DNA of 64,000 nucleotides from assembly GCA_951812505.1 (NCBI GenBank), contig CATOSI010000002.1, positions 992,001 through 1,056,000 on the forward strand, given 5' to 3'. The notes under the pieces are model-generated. The model made no database searches and was not told the origin of the DNA. It saw only the letters and a list, made by a program, of their open reading frames with translations. The position numbers and the translations under genes were made by a program. Within the stretch, counting starts at the first letter, position 1. Every line of letters begins with the position of its first letter. Source of the stretch: an uncultured Dehalococcoidia bacterium (GTDB lineage: Bacteria; Chloroflexota; Dehalococcoidia; Lucifugimonadales; UBA1123). Positions 26,649-36,255 of the stretch are shown piece by piece.

Positions 26649-27351
26649 CAAGGTCGGACTCTGTCTTTCTCAGTGCGTATCGTTCTGCCAGCAGCGAAAT
26701 GTACATTACGGTAAAGGCAACGACCGAAACCAGCAGGGCTATATATATTCTGGACGATCCCAGCGCTTCCGCCTCTGAGGCGGCGGGGCCTATGTTGAGC
26801 GGCGGATGAGCCGTTCGCCACCAGATGGACGCCATGTAGATGATGGGGGCATCTATCGCGCCTATCAGCGCGATAACGGAAGCGAAGCGCTTGCCTTGGC
26901 TACCCATCGGTCCGTAGGCGCGAATCATCAGATAGGCGACGTATATGAACCAGAGCACCAGCGTCGTGGTCAGCTTGGGGTCCCACGTCCACCAGACTCC
27001 CCATGCGGGCTTGCCCCAGATCGCTCCGGTGACGAGTATGAGGCTGGCGTAGATGACGCCGAGTTCGGCGGTAGAATACGCCAGATCGTCCCATCGCTGG
27101 CGGCCCGTAAACAGGTGCATCAGGCTGGCGACCGCCACCACGATTATGGACACCATGCCGATCCATGCCAAAGGGACATGGAAGTAGAATATGCGCTGGG
27201 AGATGCCGAGATTCTGTTCGGTCGGCACCCAGAAGTACACCAGGTACAGGGTGACCGCCATCAGAAGTGCACTGGCGACTAGCAGCGCGTCTCTGGCAAA
27301 GCCGCGACTGGGAGACGGAACTGTTTCAGGAGAGGCGGCAAGCTGCGTCAT
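26623..27351 (-). CDS. ccmC: Heme exporter / cytochrome c maturation protein CcmC
   Basis: 242 residues with six membrane segments. The tryptophan-rich heme-handling motif WGVWWTWDPKLT is present, with flanking conserved His residues (RIFYFHVPLAWIGM and SLMHLF). CcmC loads heme onto CcmE. It is the first of a ccmC-ccmD-ccmE run. ccmA, ccmB, ccmF and ccmH are not in the window. The start ATG lacks an obvious ribosome binding site. clpX ends 36 bases upstream, so read-through from clpX is possible. Confidence 0.93.
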   Translation of the reverse strand: MTQLAASPETVPSPSRGFARDALLVASALLMAVTLYLVYFWVPTEQNLGISQRIFYFHVPLAWIGMVSIIVVAVASLMHLFTGRQRWDDLAYSTAELGVIYASLILVTGAIWGKPAWGVWWTWDPKLTTTLVLWFIYVAYLMIRAYGPMGSQGKRFASVIALIGAIDAPIIYMASIWWRTAHPPLNIGPAASEAEALGSSRIYIALLVSVVAFTVMYISLLAERYALRKTESDLDELHQRMA

Positions 27352-27386
27352 AGTATGTGCAATATATCACAAACTGGAGAACGGCG

Positions 27387-28694
27387 CTACGCCGTCTTCT
27401 GGTCTGCTTCCAGGACGTTCAGCCGGAGTGGGATTTTATGTCCTTCGCCCGTGACCAGAAGGATTGGGGACGTGCCGTTGACCGCGCCCGCGTCCACTAT
27501 GCACTGCTTTATGCCCTTAGTTCCCGGCAGTTCGTACATTACGTCGAGGAGTGTCTGCTCGAGAATGGTGCGTAGGCCCCGCGCGCCGGACTTCTGCTTG
27601 ATCGCGTGTTCGGCGGCGGCTTCGAGAGCGTCGTCCGTAAAAATCAATTCGAGCTCGTCTATGGCAAAGAGCGCCTGGTACTGCCTTACGAAAGCGTTTC
27701 TGGGCTCCGTGAGAACTCGCACAAGGTCTTCCTTGTACAGTGAGTCCAGGCTGACGACGACTGGCAGGCGTCCGACCAGCTCGGTTATGAAGCCATATTC
27801 CATGAGGTCGTCGCCATTCACGTGCCTGCGCACCTGGTCCTCGGCGCGTTCTTTCAGGACTTCGGGCGGGCCCCCGGTGTTGAACCCGACGCGCCTGAGG
27901 TTCTTGAAAGCGCGCTTTTCGATTATCTCGTTGATGCCCTCGAACGCCCCTCCGCAGATAAACAGAATGTTGTCCGTGCGTATCTGGATCAGTTCCTGGT
28001 GGGGGTGTTTGCGTCCGCCCTGGGGCGGGACGTTCGCCACGCAGCCCTCGATTATCTTCAGAAGCGATTGCTGCACGCCTTCGCCGGATACGTCCCTTGT
28101 AATAGAGACATTGGGACTCTTGCGCGCGATCTTGTCTATCTCGTCAATGTAGATGATGCCGTTCTCGGCGAGCGATATATCGAAGTCCGCCGCCTGTATG
28201 AGCCTGAGCAGAATGTTCTCCACGTCCTCGCCAACGTATCCGGCCTCCGTGAGAGTGGTCGCGTCGGCGATGGCGAATGGGACTTCGAGGATATGGGCGA
28301 GCGTCTGGGCGAGGTAGGTCTTGCCTGAACCGGACGGTCCCAGCATGAGGATATTGGCCTTCTGAAGCTCGACGTCCGGCTGTCTGAGGTTGGACCAGAT
28401 GCGTTTGTAGTGGTTGTACACCGCGACGCTGAGGGTCTTCTTGGCCAACTCCTGGCCTATGACGTACTCCTCCAGCTTCTTGTAGATGAGCTTGGGATTC
28501 AGGCCCTGGTGCAGGAACCTGTTCTGTGCGCTCTGGTTCTTCTGCGCCGGTCTCTCTTCCGAGATGATCTGATCGCACAGTCCGACGCACTGGTCGCATA
28601 TGTAAACCCGATCAAGCCCCGCTATCAGGCGTTTGACCTGCTCTTTCGGCTTGCCGCAAAAAGAGCATTGATACTCATTTCGCCCTGTAGTCAT
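27387..28694 (-). CDS. clpX: ATP-dependent Clp protease ATP-binding subunit ClpX
   Basis: AAA+ unfoldase that feeds ClpP. The N-terminal zinc-binding domain has two CxxC pairs ([11 protein letters not shown] and YICDQCV). The AAA+ core shows Walker [10 protein letters not shown], Walker [12 protein letters not shown], the pore-2/sensor region [11 protein letters not shown] and the ClpP-binding IGF-loop region near LVGRLPVVV. 435 residues, normal length. It is the third gene of a tig-clpP-clpX order. The ribosome binding site GAGGTGG lies nine bases upstream. Confidence 0.97.
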   Translation of the reverse strand: MTTGRNEYQCSFCGKPKEQVKRLIAGLDRVYICDQCVGLCDQIISEERPAQKNQSAQNRFLHQGLNPKLIYKKLEEYVIGQELAKKTLSVAVYNHYKRIWSNLRQPDVELQKANILMLGPSGSGKTYLAQTLAHILEVPFAIADATTLTEAGYVGEDVENILLRLIQAADFDISLAENGIIYIDEIDKIARKSPNVSITRDVSGEGVQQSLLKIIEGCVANVPPQGGRKHPHQELIQIRTDNILFICGGAFEGINEIIEKRAFKNLRRVGFNTGGPPEVLKERAEDQVRRHVNGDDLMEYGFITELVGRLPVVVSLDSLYKEDLVRVLTEPRNAFVRQYQALFAIDELELIFTDDALEAAAEHAIKQKSGARGLRTILEQTLLDVMYELPGTKGIKQCIVDAGAVNGTSPILLVTGEGHKIPLRLNVLEADQKTA

Positions 28695-28768
28695 GGCTGT
28701 GGCCCACCTCGCTGATCAGTATATCCCGAAAGGGATGTGTTTTGTGCTGTCGGGAAGGAAAGAAGTGG

Positions 28769-29386
28769 TTAGTCGGCCGCAGCCGCCATTCCCGGATTTT
28801 CCAGCACGTCGTCCACCAGACCGTACTCTTTGGCCTCGGCGGCGCTCAGATAGAAATCTCTATCCGAGTCCACCGCGATCTTGTCTATAGGCTGTCCGGT
28901 GCGGTTGGAGATAATCTGTCGGATTATGTCCTGCTGGCGAAGCACCTCCCGCGCGGCTATCTCGATGTCGGAAGCCTGTCCCTGGGCCGCGCTCATGGCC
29001 TGGTGCATATGGACTGTGGAATTGGGAAGGGCGAACCGCTTTCCTGGCGCGCCTGCGCACAGAAGGACGGTCGCCATGCTGGCGGCCATTCCCACGCAGA
29101 TGGTGGAAACGTCCGGGCGTATCAGCTGCATGGTGTCGTATATGGCGAGTCCTGCCGGTATCGAACCGCCCGGGGAGCTTATGTACAGGCTGATGTCGCG
29201 TTCGGGGTCTTCTCTGTCGAGGTAGAGGAGTTGGGCGATGATGTTATTCGCGACCTGGTCGTATATCGCTGTACTCAGGAATATGATCCGCTCTTTCAGG
29301 AGCAGCGAATATATATCGTAGGCTCGCTCTCCCCTGGAACCGGACTCGACTACCATGGGGATGACGTTCTCGGGCCTATTCATCAT
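28769..29386 (-). CDS. clpP: ATP-dependent Clp protease proteolytic subunit ClpP
   Basis: 205 residues from ATG 29386, which has AAGGAG nine bases upstream. The catalytic triad is intact: Ser in [13 protein letters not shown], His in [12 protein letters not shown] and Asp in [11 protein letters not shown]. The N-terminus ([19 protein letters not shown]) and the handle region are typical. It overlaps the end of tig by 11 bases and is followed by clpX, forming the classic quality-control operon. Two closely spaced ATG codons (29386 and 29383) make the exact start uncertain by one residue. Confidence 0.97.
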   Translation of the reverse strand: MMNRPENVIPMVVESGSRGERAYDIYSLLLKERIIFLSTAIYDQVANNIIAQLLYLDREDPERDISLYISSPGGSIPAGLAIYDTMQLIRPDVSTICVGMAASMATVLLCAGAPGKRFALPNSTVHMHQAMSAAQGQASDIEIAAREVLRQQDIIRQIISNRTGQPIDKIAVDSDRDFYLSAAEAKEYGLVDDVLENPGMAAAAD

Positions 29387-30719
29387 CTTGAGCATCTCCT
29401 TCTTGAGCGTCCTCGGAAATTTCCTGGCTGGGTTCGGTCTGCGCTTCTTCGGATTGATCTTCCGACTTGGCTATCTCCACGAGAAGCGCGACAGTCTTTT
29501 CATACTTGAGCATATCGTCCAGAGGCTCGCGGCGGCTGCGGCGTTCCTGCCTTCTCATGCGCTGGCCCGCGTACATCTCGTTGAAACGCTCGTCTATCTC
29601 CTGGTCTGTTACTTCGATGTTCTCCAGTTCGGATACCTTGTTCAAGGCAAACGTGCGCCTTATGCGCTGCTCCGCTTCCTCTTCGGCCTCCTGCTGGACT
29701 TCTTCTTCGGTCTTTCCGATGGACCGCAGGTAGTCGTCCACGCGTATGTTCGCTCTTTCGAGCATCTGCTCCTGCGTATTTCGGATCCTGTTGGTCTCAT
29801 TCTCCAGCATGACGGGCGGAATAGTGATGGTCGCCTCGTCTATCAGAGCCTTTATCACGTCCGTCTCATAATCCTGTTCCAGCCTGGCCTCGGCATCCGC
29901 CGACATGCCCTCTTTGACTGCGTTTCGGAGCGCTTCCAGGTTCTCGTATCCATCCGGGAGGCTCTGCGCGAACTCGTCGTTCAGTTCCGGCAGGCTGCGT
30001 TCCCGCACCTCGTTTACGGTCACAGTAAAAGACGCCTCTTTACCGGCTATCGAGGCGTCTCTGAAATCTTCTGGAATCGAGAGCGTAAATTCTGCTTCCT
30101 GTCCGGGTTCGATTCCTACCATTGCCTGCGGGAATCCGGTTACGGGAACAGAGCCGTCCTCGTCAAGGTACAATACACCGTCTTCGCGGCTCCAGAACTC
30201 TTCGCCTTCGATCTCTCCGCGCGCGTCCAGGTTGAGTAGGTCTCCCATCTCCGGGGACCTTTCGACCGTTTCCCAACTGCCCATGCTCTCGCGTATGTTG
30301 TCAATCCGCTCGGTAACTACCTCGTCGGTCACTTCTTCGACTTCGTGCGGTACGCGAATTGCCTTGTAATCGCCCAGTTCGACTTCCGGTCTGAGGGCAA
30401 CGATGGCCGTGAAGCTGACGGGGTCGAGATCGAGGTCCTCGATCTTCGGCACTCCGGCGGCGTCTATGTCCTGCTCTTCGATGGCCTTGCTGGTCACTTC
30501 ATAGACCATGTTGTCCAGCACTTCGTTCAGCAGGCTCTCGCGGCCCATGAAACCTTCGACTATGTGCCTGGGAACTTTGCCCTTGCGGAAACCGGGCAGT
30601 GAAATCTGCGGAGCGAGTCGCCTGTATCCCTGATCCAAGTATGGATTCAGGTCCGCTTCCTCAAGTTCGATGCGGAGCGTCGTCTGGTTGTCCACAACTT
30701 CTTCTTGAGTAACTTTCAA
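29376..30719 (-). CDS. tig: Trigger factor
   Basis: Ribosome-bound chaperone and peptidyl-prolyl isomerase. The N-terminal ribosome-binding loop is seen as [16 protein letters not shown] (with the FRK signature). The FKBP-type domain lies at about 155-240 ([14 protein letters not shown] ... [13 protein letters not shown]) and the helical chaperone arms fill the rest. The acidic C-terminal tail ([15 protein letters not shown]) is longer than usual. 447 residues. The start is TTG with AGGAG six bases upstream. TATACT at about 30754-30759 on the minus strand may be the operon -10 box. Confidence 0.96.
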   Translation of the reverse strand: MKVTQEEVVDNQTTLRIELEEADLNPYLDQGYRRLAPQISLPGFRKGKVPRHIVEGFMGRESLLNEVLDNMVYEVTSKAIEEQDIDAAGVPKIEDLDLDPVSFTAIVALRPEVELGDYKAIRVPHEVEEVTDEVVTERIDNIRESMGSWETVERSPEMGDLLNLDARGEIEGEEFWSREDGVLYLDEDGSVPVTGFPQAMVGIEPGQEAEFTLSIPEDFRDASIAGKEASFTVTVNEVRERSLPELNDEFAQSLPDGYENLEALRNAVKEGMSADAEARLEQDYETDVIKALIDEATITIPPVMLENETNRIRNTQEQMLERANIRVDDYLRSIGKTEEEVQQEAEEEAEQRIRRTFALNKVSELENIEVTDQEIDERFNEMYAGQRMRRQERRSRREPLDDMLKYEKTVALLVEIAKSEDQSEEAQTEPSQEISEDAQEGDAQDDE

Positions 30720-30789
30720 TTGGGGCTCCTGCTCTCTGATTTTTGTTCAATTAGTATAGCATAATGCAGCCTTGTTCCAGATTGCAAAG

Positions 30790-30822
30790 TAGTTATCAGT
30801 TATTAGTTGTCAGTAGTCAGTA
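30790..30822. repeat. CAGT/TTAGT-type low-complexity repeat
   Basis: A run of AGTTATCAGT, TATTAGTTGT and CAGTAGTCAG units. The same style of sequence is found at 53653-53685 and 55411-55447, always at a gene edge. It occupies part of the gap upstream of tig. Confidence 0.6.
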
Positions 30823-30872
30823 CCGTGCGCCCTGATTCTCGTCGTCACGGGGACAGCCGGCGCTCGTTTGCG

Positions 30873-31628
30873 CTAGTAATCGGCTACCACCGGGTTTCTG
30901 AGTATTCCTATGCCCTCCACCTCTACCTCCACGCTGTCGCCGACATTGATCTCGCCCACGCCCGGACAGCCGCCGGGTATGATGTCGCCAGGATTCAGCG
31001 TCATCACTTCGGACATCCAGCTTACGAGTTCGGCCACTCCCCAGACCATGCCGCTGGTGGACCCGTCAACGTGGGACTCGCCATTCACACGACACTGTAT
31101 CCGCAGGCTGTCGCCGTCCAGACCTGTCGTTATCCACGGCCCGATGGGGCAGAAGGTGTCGAAGTGCTTGACCCTCATGCTGGTTCCGCGGCCGACATCG
31201 CTGGTGGCCATTTCGCTGGCGCTCACATCGTTCACGCAGGTGTATCCGAAGACGTAGTCCAGGGCGTCGGCTGCACTTACATGTCTGGCGCTCCTGCCGA
31301 TCACGATGCCCAGTTCGGCCTCGTGAATTACGGAGCGGCACACGCGCGGGTACACTACAGGTTCGTTGTGTGCCACGACGGTTCCGGGCTGCTTGAGAAA
31401 GATGCCCGGGCCGTCTCGTCCGTCGGGCTCCCCATAGTTGGCGGCTGCGGCCACGACCTTGTTCGCCCGAGTGTCAATGGGTGCGAGAAGCCTGACTTCC
31501 GAAAGCGAGCCAAGGGAGCGTCCGGGGCTGGGCGATCCGAATACGCTGCCCTGGAGAGCGCGAACCTCTTCTCCTTCCACAATGCCCCACTGGACACGGT
31601 CGTTCCTCAAAAAGCGAGCTATGTTCAT
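30873..31628 (-). CDS. Fumarylacetoacetate hydrolase family protein
   Basis: 251 residues. The metal-binding Glu residues lie in IHEAELGIVIG, followed by VFGYTCVNDVSASEM, the FAH-fold Asp, and by KHFDTFCPIGPWI. The C-terminal part (LNPGDIIPGGCPGVGEINVGDSVEVEVEGIG) is typical of the family, although the usual T-G-T-P motif reads GGCPG. Members hydrolyse or decarboxylate 2,4-dioxo acids (2-keto-3-deoxy sugar acids, acylpyruvates, homoprotocatechuate intermediates). The substrate cannot be fixed. AGGGGG lies five bases before the ATG. The gene stands alone. Confidence 0.88.
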   Translation of the reverse strand: MNIARFLRNDRVQWGIVEGEEVRALQGSVFGSPSPGRSLGSLSEVRLLAPIDTRANKVVAAAANYGEPDGRDGPGIFLKQPGTVVAHNEPVVYPRVCRSVIHEAELGIVIGRSARHVSAADALDYVFGYTCVNDVSASEMATSDVGRGTSMRVKHFDTFCPIGPWITTGLDGDSLRIQCRVNGESHVDGSTSGMVWGVAELVSWMSEVMTLNPGDIIPGGCPGVGEINVGDSVEVEVEGIGILRNPVVADY

Positions 31629-31768
31629 GTGTACCCCCTGCGTTGAGTTGTTGATTTTCTCAAGCCGAATGGTACGTTCCGGCTGTTGCTAATGCAACGC
31701 CGTCTTGACACCTTCTAGCCCTTTGTTTAGGATTCGATTTAGGAATGGCGCACTGTGGGGGGTTTGAG

Positions 31769-32176
31769 GTGTCGAGCAAGTATCAGCGCGAAATCGAGGA
31801 GATCCTTCAAAAGGCGGGCGATATTGGTGGCGGTGGTGGGAGAAAGCCAAGGTCCGCTTCCTCGGACAGAGGTATCGGCTTCTTCAGACTGGTCTGGATG
31901 TATGTCAGGCAGTCTCTGGGCGGTCGTTTCTGGTCCATTTCCCCTGGCCGAGTTATGCTGCTGGGGTTTGTGCTGCTGCTCTCCGCGCTTCTGATAATAC
32001 CCTTGGTGGGCGGAAGGGCGGGGCTGCTTGGATGGGCAGGCCTGATCGTCTTCATAATCGGCTATGGGATGGTTCTTGTCAGACCGCCCAAGGTGCAGAA
32101 GAAGTGGCGCGGTGAGCCGATTGAAGACGACGCCTCCTGGCTTGACAGGATCCGGCGAAAGATTAATCGGCGGTAA
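31769..32176 (+). CDS. Two-helix membrane protein of unknown function
   Basis: 135 residues from GTG 31769, with a G-rich stretch six bases upstream; an in-frame ATG at 31745 is an alternative. A polar, glycine-rich N-terminus (IGGGGGRKPRS) is followed by a predicted helical-hairpin membrane part (VMLLGFVLLLSALLIIPLVG and LLGWAGLIVFIIGYGMVLV) and a basic C-terminus (WLDRIRRKINRR). No family recognised with confidence; short proteins of this layout are common in Chloroflexota. It is transcribed away from the FAH gene. Confidence 0.6.
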   Translation: MSSKYQREIEEILQKAGDIGGGGGRKPRSASSDRGIGFFRLVWMYVRQSLGGRFWSISPGRVMLLGFVLLLSALLIIPLVGGRAGLLGWAGLIVFIIGYGMVLVRPPKVQKKWRGEPIEDDASWLDRIRRKINRR

Positions 32177-32231
32177 GACAACTTTCGACTACTTCCAAGC
32201 GCTTTCGAGTTAAAGCGTCCAGTCCGTTTCC

Positions 32232-32492
32232 TTATTTCACTATCTGCGCGATTGAAAAAGCGATTGTCGCGTTTACCGCTAGTAGCCCGAACACACCGCC
32301 TATTACTATCCAGGTTAAGCGTGTGCCTCTGGTGAATCCTTCATATATACCTTCCAGTTTGCCAACCCTGTCTCTCAACTCACCAATGTCTCTCTGCATT
32401 TCAGTGGTCGCCGCATGATGTTGTGTGAGTGTGTCTCTGAGAAACGCTTCCCCACTAAGGACGGAACTGCCGGTATCAGAAGGGTCATTCAT
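32232..32492 (-). CDS. Small tail-anchored membrane protein, XhlA-like layout
   Basis: 86 residues. A short coiled coil (TEMQRDIGELRDRVGKLEGIY) precedes one membrane helix (LTWIVIGGVFGLLAVNATIAFSI). This is the layout of phage hemolysin XhlA and similar holin partners, but the similarity is only topological. ATG 32492 has GGAGCG seven bases upstream and overlaps the stop of the gene before it (ATGA), so the two are translated together. Confidence 0.6.
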   Translation of the reverse strand: MNDPSDTGSSVLSGEAFLRDTLTQHHAATTEMQRDIGELRDRVGKLEGIYEGFTRGTRLTWIVIGGVFGLLAVNATIAFSIAQIVK

Positions 32493-32890
32493 CGTTTGAC
32501 GCTCCCCGCCAAAACGGGTTGATTCACATGATACGAGCAAGGAGTAGGTAGGTCGCAATGTGGAACGGGGTCTCCCGATACATAAGCTCGCATATGCTGG
32601 TAGGTAATTACGGCATTTCGAACGAGCAGCGCTTTATGACGCATCTCTATCGCCACCGGAGACAGGGCTAGTCCGGGTACCTCTTGGCACAGAAAGTCTA
32701 TCCGCTTGTCCAGCCTGTCCAATATCCACTCTGCATCGCGGTCTTCCTGGGGCGCCAAGTTAATATCCGCAATGACAGCCGCAATTCCATCCCAGCAGAG
32801 CGTCTCAGCGGCTATCTGGGGATGATTTTGAATCAGATTTACGTAATCAGCCACTTCTTTAGTGTATTCGGAACGTTCCAGGGTGGTCAT
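32489..32890 (-). CDS. Unknown protein, first gene of a coupled pair
   Basis: 133 residues, mainly helical, no membrane segment, four Cys. I recognise no family. It has a good ribosome binding site (GAGGGAG four bases before ATG) and ends inside the start of the small membrane protein gene (ATGA). The pair stands between plus-strand and minus-strand housekeeping genes and looks like a small autonomous cassette. The upstream stretch contains TGTACACTATGTAC, a loose palindrome that could be regulatory. Confidence 0.55.
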   Translation of the reverse strand: MTTLERSEYTKEVADYVNLIQNHPQIAAETLCWDGIAAVIADINLAPQEDRDAEWILDRLDKRIDFLCQEVPGLALSPVAIEMRHKALLVRNAVITYQHMRAYVSGDPVPHCDLPTPCSYHVNQPVLAGSVKR

Positions 32891-33072
32891 AATGCTCCCT
32901 CTTATCTAGCGTGGGTACATAGTGTACACAAAACTGTCAGAATGCGGCAGTTAGGCATTCGAGAGTTGCGTAGGTATTCTGGTCATTCATCAGGAACGAG
33001 AATACTCTGACCGCTCATGGGATTTAGTAACAGCCCAACGCGCTTATTAAAGACAAAGGGCAAGCGCAGTGA

Positions 33073-35004
33073 CTAGTCTCCCGCGGGCGACGGGGCGGGC
33101 GGCGCTGAGGATACGGGTGGAGTCGTCGGTTCAGGCGGAACAGGGTCAATAACGCCGCCATCGCCGCTGTCCGGCTGAGTGTCGTCGTCGCTGTCGGGCG
33201 GAGTCTCCCACAGCTTGTCCAGCTCATCTACCTCGATGGTCTCGTTCTCGATCAGATACTCAGAGAGCTGCTTCAGCTTGGGCATGTACTCCGCAACGAC
33301 CTTGCGGGCGGACTCGTATGCGTCGTCTATGATCTCGTGGACTTCCTGGTCAATGGTTTCCGCTATCTTGTCTGAATAGTCGCGCTGCTCTGAGATCTCG
33401 CGGCCCAGGAACACCATCTCCTCGCGCTTTCCGAACGTGCGCGGACCGAGCTTTTCGCTCATACCGTAGCGAGTTACCATCTGGCGCGCGATGTTGGTTG
33501 CCTGCTCTATGTCGCTCCCCGCGCCCGTGGTTATCTCGTCGAAGACCAATTCTTCAGCAACCCTGCCGCCCATTGCGGCGGCAAGCATGTCCTTGAACTG
33601 TTCGCGAGTCCACAGATTGCGGTCCTCTTCAGGCAGATAGCGCGTGTGTCCCCCGCTCTGCCCTCGCGCCACTATCGTTACCTTGAACGGCTTGTCGGCG
33701 TTGGGTAGAACGTGCGCCACCAGGGCATGACCAGCCTCGTGATACGCGGTCATCTCCTTCTCACGGTCGCTTATCACTCGACTCCGACGTGCAGGGCCAG
33801 CGATAATCCTGTCTATCGCCTCGGCAAACTCAGAACTCCCTATCAGCTTCTTAGCTCGACGCGCGGCAAGTATCGCCGACTCGTTCACCAGATTCGCAAG
33901 ATCGGCTCCACTGAATCCCACTGTCTGACGCGCCACTCGCTCCAGGTCCAACTCCTCCTCCAACGGCTTACCCTTCGAGTGAACGTCCAGTATCTGCATC
34001 CGCCCCTTCAGGTCAGGATTGTCCAGCACGACGCGCCGGTCGAACCTACCAGGCCTCAGCAACGCGGGGTCCAGTATGTCCGGACGGTTCGTCGCCGCTA
34101 TAACGATCACATTGGTGCCAGTGTCGAATCCGTCCATCTCAACCAGTATCTGGTTAAGCGTCTGCTCCCTCTCGTCGTGGCCTCCACCAAGTCCCGCTCC
34201 ACGATGACGTCCCACAGCGTCTATCTCGTCCACGAACACTATGCACGGAGAGTTGCGCTTCGCCTGGTCGAACAGGTCCCGAACACGACTCGCTCCCACT
34301 CCTACGAACATCTCCACGAACTCAGAACCCGATATGTTGAAGAACGGAACTCCCGCCTCTCCCGCAACAGCGCGCGCCATCAGCGTCTTTCCGGTGCCCG
34401 GAGGTCCCACCAACAGCACTCCCTTGGGTATCTTCGCACCCAGAGCCAGGAACCTCTCAGGATACTTCAGGAACTCCACGACCTCCTGAAGCTCCTCCTT
34501 CGCCTCCTCCACTCCGGCAACGTCAGAGAAGCTGACCTGTGGAGCGTTGCCCATGAACATTCGCGCCTTGCTTCGTCCGAAGCTGAAGGTCTGGTTGGAG
34601 CTTCCCTGCGCCTGTCTCATCATGAACAACAGCACAGCGCCGAAGAAGATGAGGGGCAGGAAGTTGAAGAGCAGACCGAGCATTGCTGAGAGTCCGCCTG
34701 AGCCTTTGACGACGACGTCAACCCGGCTGGGGTCCACCTCCGCCTCTCTGAGGATCTCGACTATGGAGGACCCGGACTCTTTTCTGGACTCGAAGGTCTC
34801 GCCTGAGAAGGTGGTAACGGTGAGGGAGTCTCCCTTGACCTCTATGCTTTCCACCTGTCCTCGGCTGGCCATCGTGATGACCTCGTTGATGGACAGTTCG
34901 TTCGAACCGCCGAGATTGCCGGAGAAGAATGTGAATACGATTGCGACAAGCGCAACAATGAGCAGAAGGTATATGAAGCTGTTTCGCATCCAGCGAGAGC
35001 CCAT
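33073..35004 (-). CDS. ftsH: ATP-dependent zinc metalloprotease FtsH
   Basis: Membrane-bound AAA+ protease. N-terminal membrane helix (about 9-27), periplasmic domain (about 28-105), second membrane helix (about 107-127), then the AAA+ module with Walker A GPPGTGKT, Walker [14 protein letters not shown] and the SRH region [21 protein letters not shown]. The zinc site is [10 protein letters not shown] and the downstream Asp lies near [16 protein letters not shown] Pro/Asp/Ser-rich C-terminal tail of about 45 residues ends the protein (643 residues). It is a monocistronic minus-strand gene. Confidence 0.97.
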   Translation of the reverse strand: MGSRWMRNSFIYLLLIVALVAIVFTFFSGNLGGSNELSINEVITMASRGQVESIEVKGDSLTVTTFSGETFESRKESGSSIVEILREAEVDPSRVDVVVKGSGGLSAMLGLLFNFLPLIFFGAVLLFMMRQAQGSSNQTFSFGRSKARMFMGNAPQVSFSDVAGVEEAKEELQEVVEFLKYPERFLALGAKIPKGVLLVGPPGTGKTLMARAVAGEAGVPFFNISGSEFVEMFVGVGASRVRDLFDQAKRNSPCIVFVDEIDAVGRHRGAGLGGGHDEREQTLNQILVEMDGFDTGTNVIVIAATNRPDILDPALLRPGRFDRRVVLDNPDLKGRMQILDVHSKGKPLEEELDLERVARQTVGFSGADLANLVNESAILAARRAKKLIGSSEFAEAIDRIIAGPARRSRVISDREKEMTAYHEAGHALVAHVLPNADKPFKVTIVARGQSGGHTRYLPEEDRNLWTREQFKDMLAAAMGGRVAEELVFDEITTGAGSDIEQATNIARQMVTRYGMSEKLGPRTFGKREEMVFLGREISEQRDYSDKIAETIDQEVHEIIDDAYESARKVVAEYMPKLKQLSEYLIENETIEVDELDKLWETPPDSDDDTQPDSGDGGVIDPVPPEPTTPPVSSAPPAPSPAGD

Positions 35005-35127
35005 CCGTATCTCCCCAGTCGTGTATTCACGTATGTATCAATAGTACAGTACGTTGCGCCGCAAGGCAAAGGATTTTGTCGGTCGGGAGCCCGCATTGAT
35101 TTGGTCGGTGTTCCCTATGGCGTGAAA

Positions 35128-35150
35128 GTCTCCTCTTCCTTTAATGGGTG
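35128..35150. repeat. Degenerate CTCTCCC-family repeat
   Basis: AAGTCTCCTCTTCCTTTAAT followed by GGGTGAGGGC resembles the copies at 40470 and 57770 with several changes. It sits in the 199-base gap upstream of ftsH. Confidence 0.4.
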
Positions 35151-35203
35151 AGGGCGAACCGACCTCTATCCGCCCGTCGGACGCTTCAATTTGCATGAAT
35201 GTG

Positions 35204-35893
35204 TTACCAGTCCAGGCCGACCGCCTTGGTCAGGAACTCCGAAAAGGGCGCGGCGACGCCGCAGGCGTTGGCGTACACGTCAATGAAGTCCGGGGAGCAG
35301 GCGTCTTCTTCGCTGAATCGCGTGGTGGCTGCGAACGACTTGAGCTTCAGGTGGTCTATAAGTGGGTGGTCCGCGGCGATTCCCCTTGGAGGGCGCTTGA
35401 GCGATTCCCCTTCCAGCGTATAGGCCGATGCGAACTCATTATCGTTGACGATGCTTGTCCACATGTCCGGTTTGGCGACTATGGACTCCCTGATCTTGCC
35501 CACCGTGGCGGAGTTAGGACGCCAGATACCCGCTCCACCGAAGACCATGCCCGGTTGGAGATTGAGGTATAGGCCGGGTCCGTGTACATCGCGTCCGACC
35601 TCGTGGCGGAAGTGCATTCCCGCGTTCGTCTTGTACGGGCTCTTGTCTTTCGAGAAGCGGACGTCCCTGTATATGCGGAAGATAGACCCGCCCGACAGCC
35701 TCGGGTCGGCGACCATGTGGGGGCTTATCTCATGGAGTCTGTCTCCAAAGTCGGCGACGAAATGGACGAGGGCGTCGCGGACATCCCGCTCGTAGCGGGC
35801 CTTGTTGTCCTGGAACCACTCTCGATTGTTGTTTTCAGAAAGCTCGGACAGGAACTCGAACAGGGAGGGCGTGAAGTGCGCTGAATTGGTCAT
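35204..35893 (-). CDS. DUF2461 / TIGR02453 family protein
   Basis: 229 residues. The family hallmarks are present: FTPSLFEFLSELSENNNREWF then QDNKARYERDV near the start, IFRIYRDVRFSKDKSPYKTN in the middle and GLYLNLQPG. The family is widespread in bacteria and fungi and has no assigned biochemical role. Stand-alone gene. The upstream gap (35894-36255) has no clear gene. Confidence 0.88.
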   Translation of the reverse strand: MTNSAHFTPSLFEFLSELSENNNREWFQDNKARYERDVRDALVHFVADFGDRLHEISPHMVADPRLSGGSIFRIYRDVRFSKDKSPYKTNAGMHFRHEVGRDVHGPGLYLNLQPGMVFGGAGIWRPNSATVGKIRESIVAKPDMWTSIVNDNEFASAYTLEGESLKRPPRGIAADHPLIDHLKLKSFAATTRFSEEDACSPDFIDVYANACGVAAPFSEFLTKAVGLDW

Positions 35894-36255
35894 CGTTTCT
35901 CTCAGACTCTATTGGCGGTGCAATGCTCATTGATGTGATTCGAATGATGACCATCTTAGGATTGGTTAAGCGCCAGTCTCTAGGTGTACGAGGTCTCTTA
36001 GCTGGACAGGGCATCTTTAAAGTCTTTCACGGTTTCGTCTGGTACTTCATTCTATGCTACAATTACGGCATAGATTCAGAACATACGTATAAGTCATTAT
36101 TTATAGCGCAGGACGACAGACGGCGTGAGAACTCTTTCGTAGCTTCAACGCTGGGAAAACTCTGGGAAACGCTGGATGAAAACCGTTCCAGCCCGACCCT
36201 GTGACCCTCCCAGTTAGCGCCCAGCACTTTTTTGAGTATCTATAAACTATGATAT
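35894..36255. other. Intergenic stretch with no convincing gene
   Basis: A 362-base, relatively AT-rich gap. A 93-codon frame (35923-36204) is present but has neither a ribosome binding site nor recognisable content. It contains the CTGGGAAA-type direct repeat at 36140-36175 and a T-run before the HNH gene. Confidence 0.6.
36140..36175. repeat. CTGGGAAA iteron-like repeat, copy 1
   Basis: GCTGGGAAAAC, TCTGGGAAAC and GCTGG follow one another with about 10-base spacing. Nearly the same 36 bases recur at 63952-63986, 27.8 kb away. Confidence 0.6.

Noticed and set aside
35923-36204. 93-codon frame upstream of the HNH gene
   Set aside because: No ribosome binding site, no domain-like content, and it runs through the CTGGGAAA repeat; more likely random open frame in AT-rich DNA.
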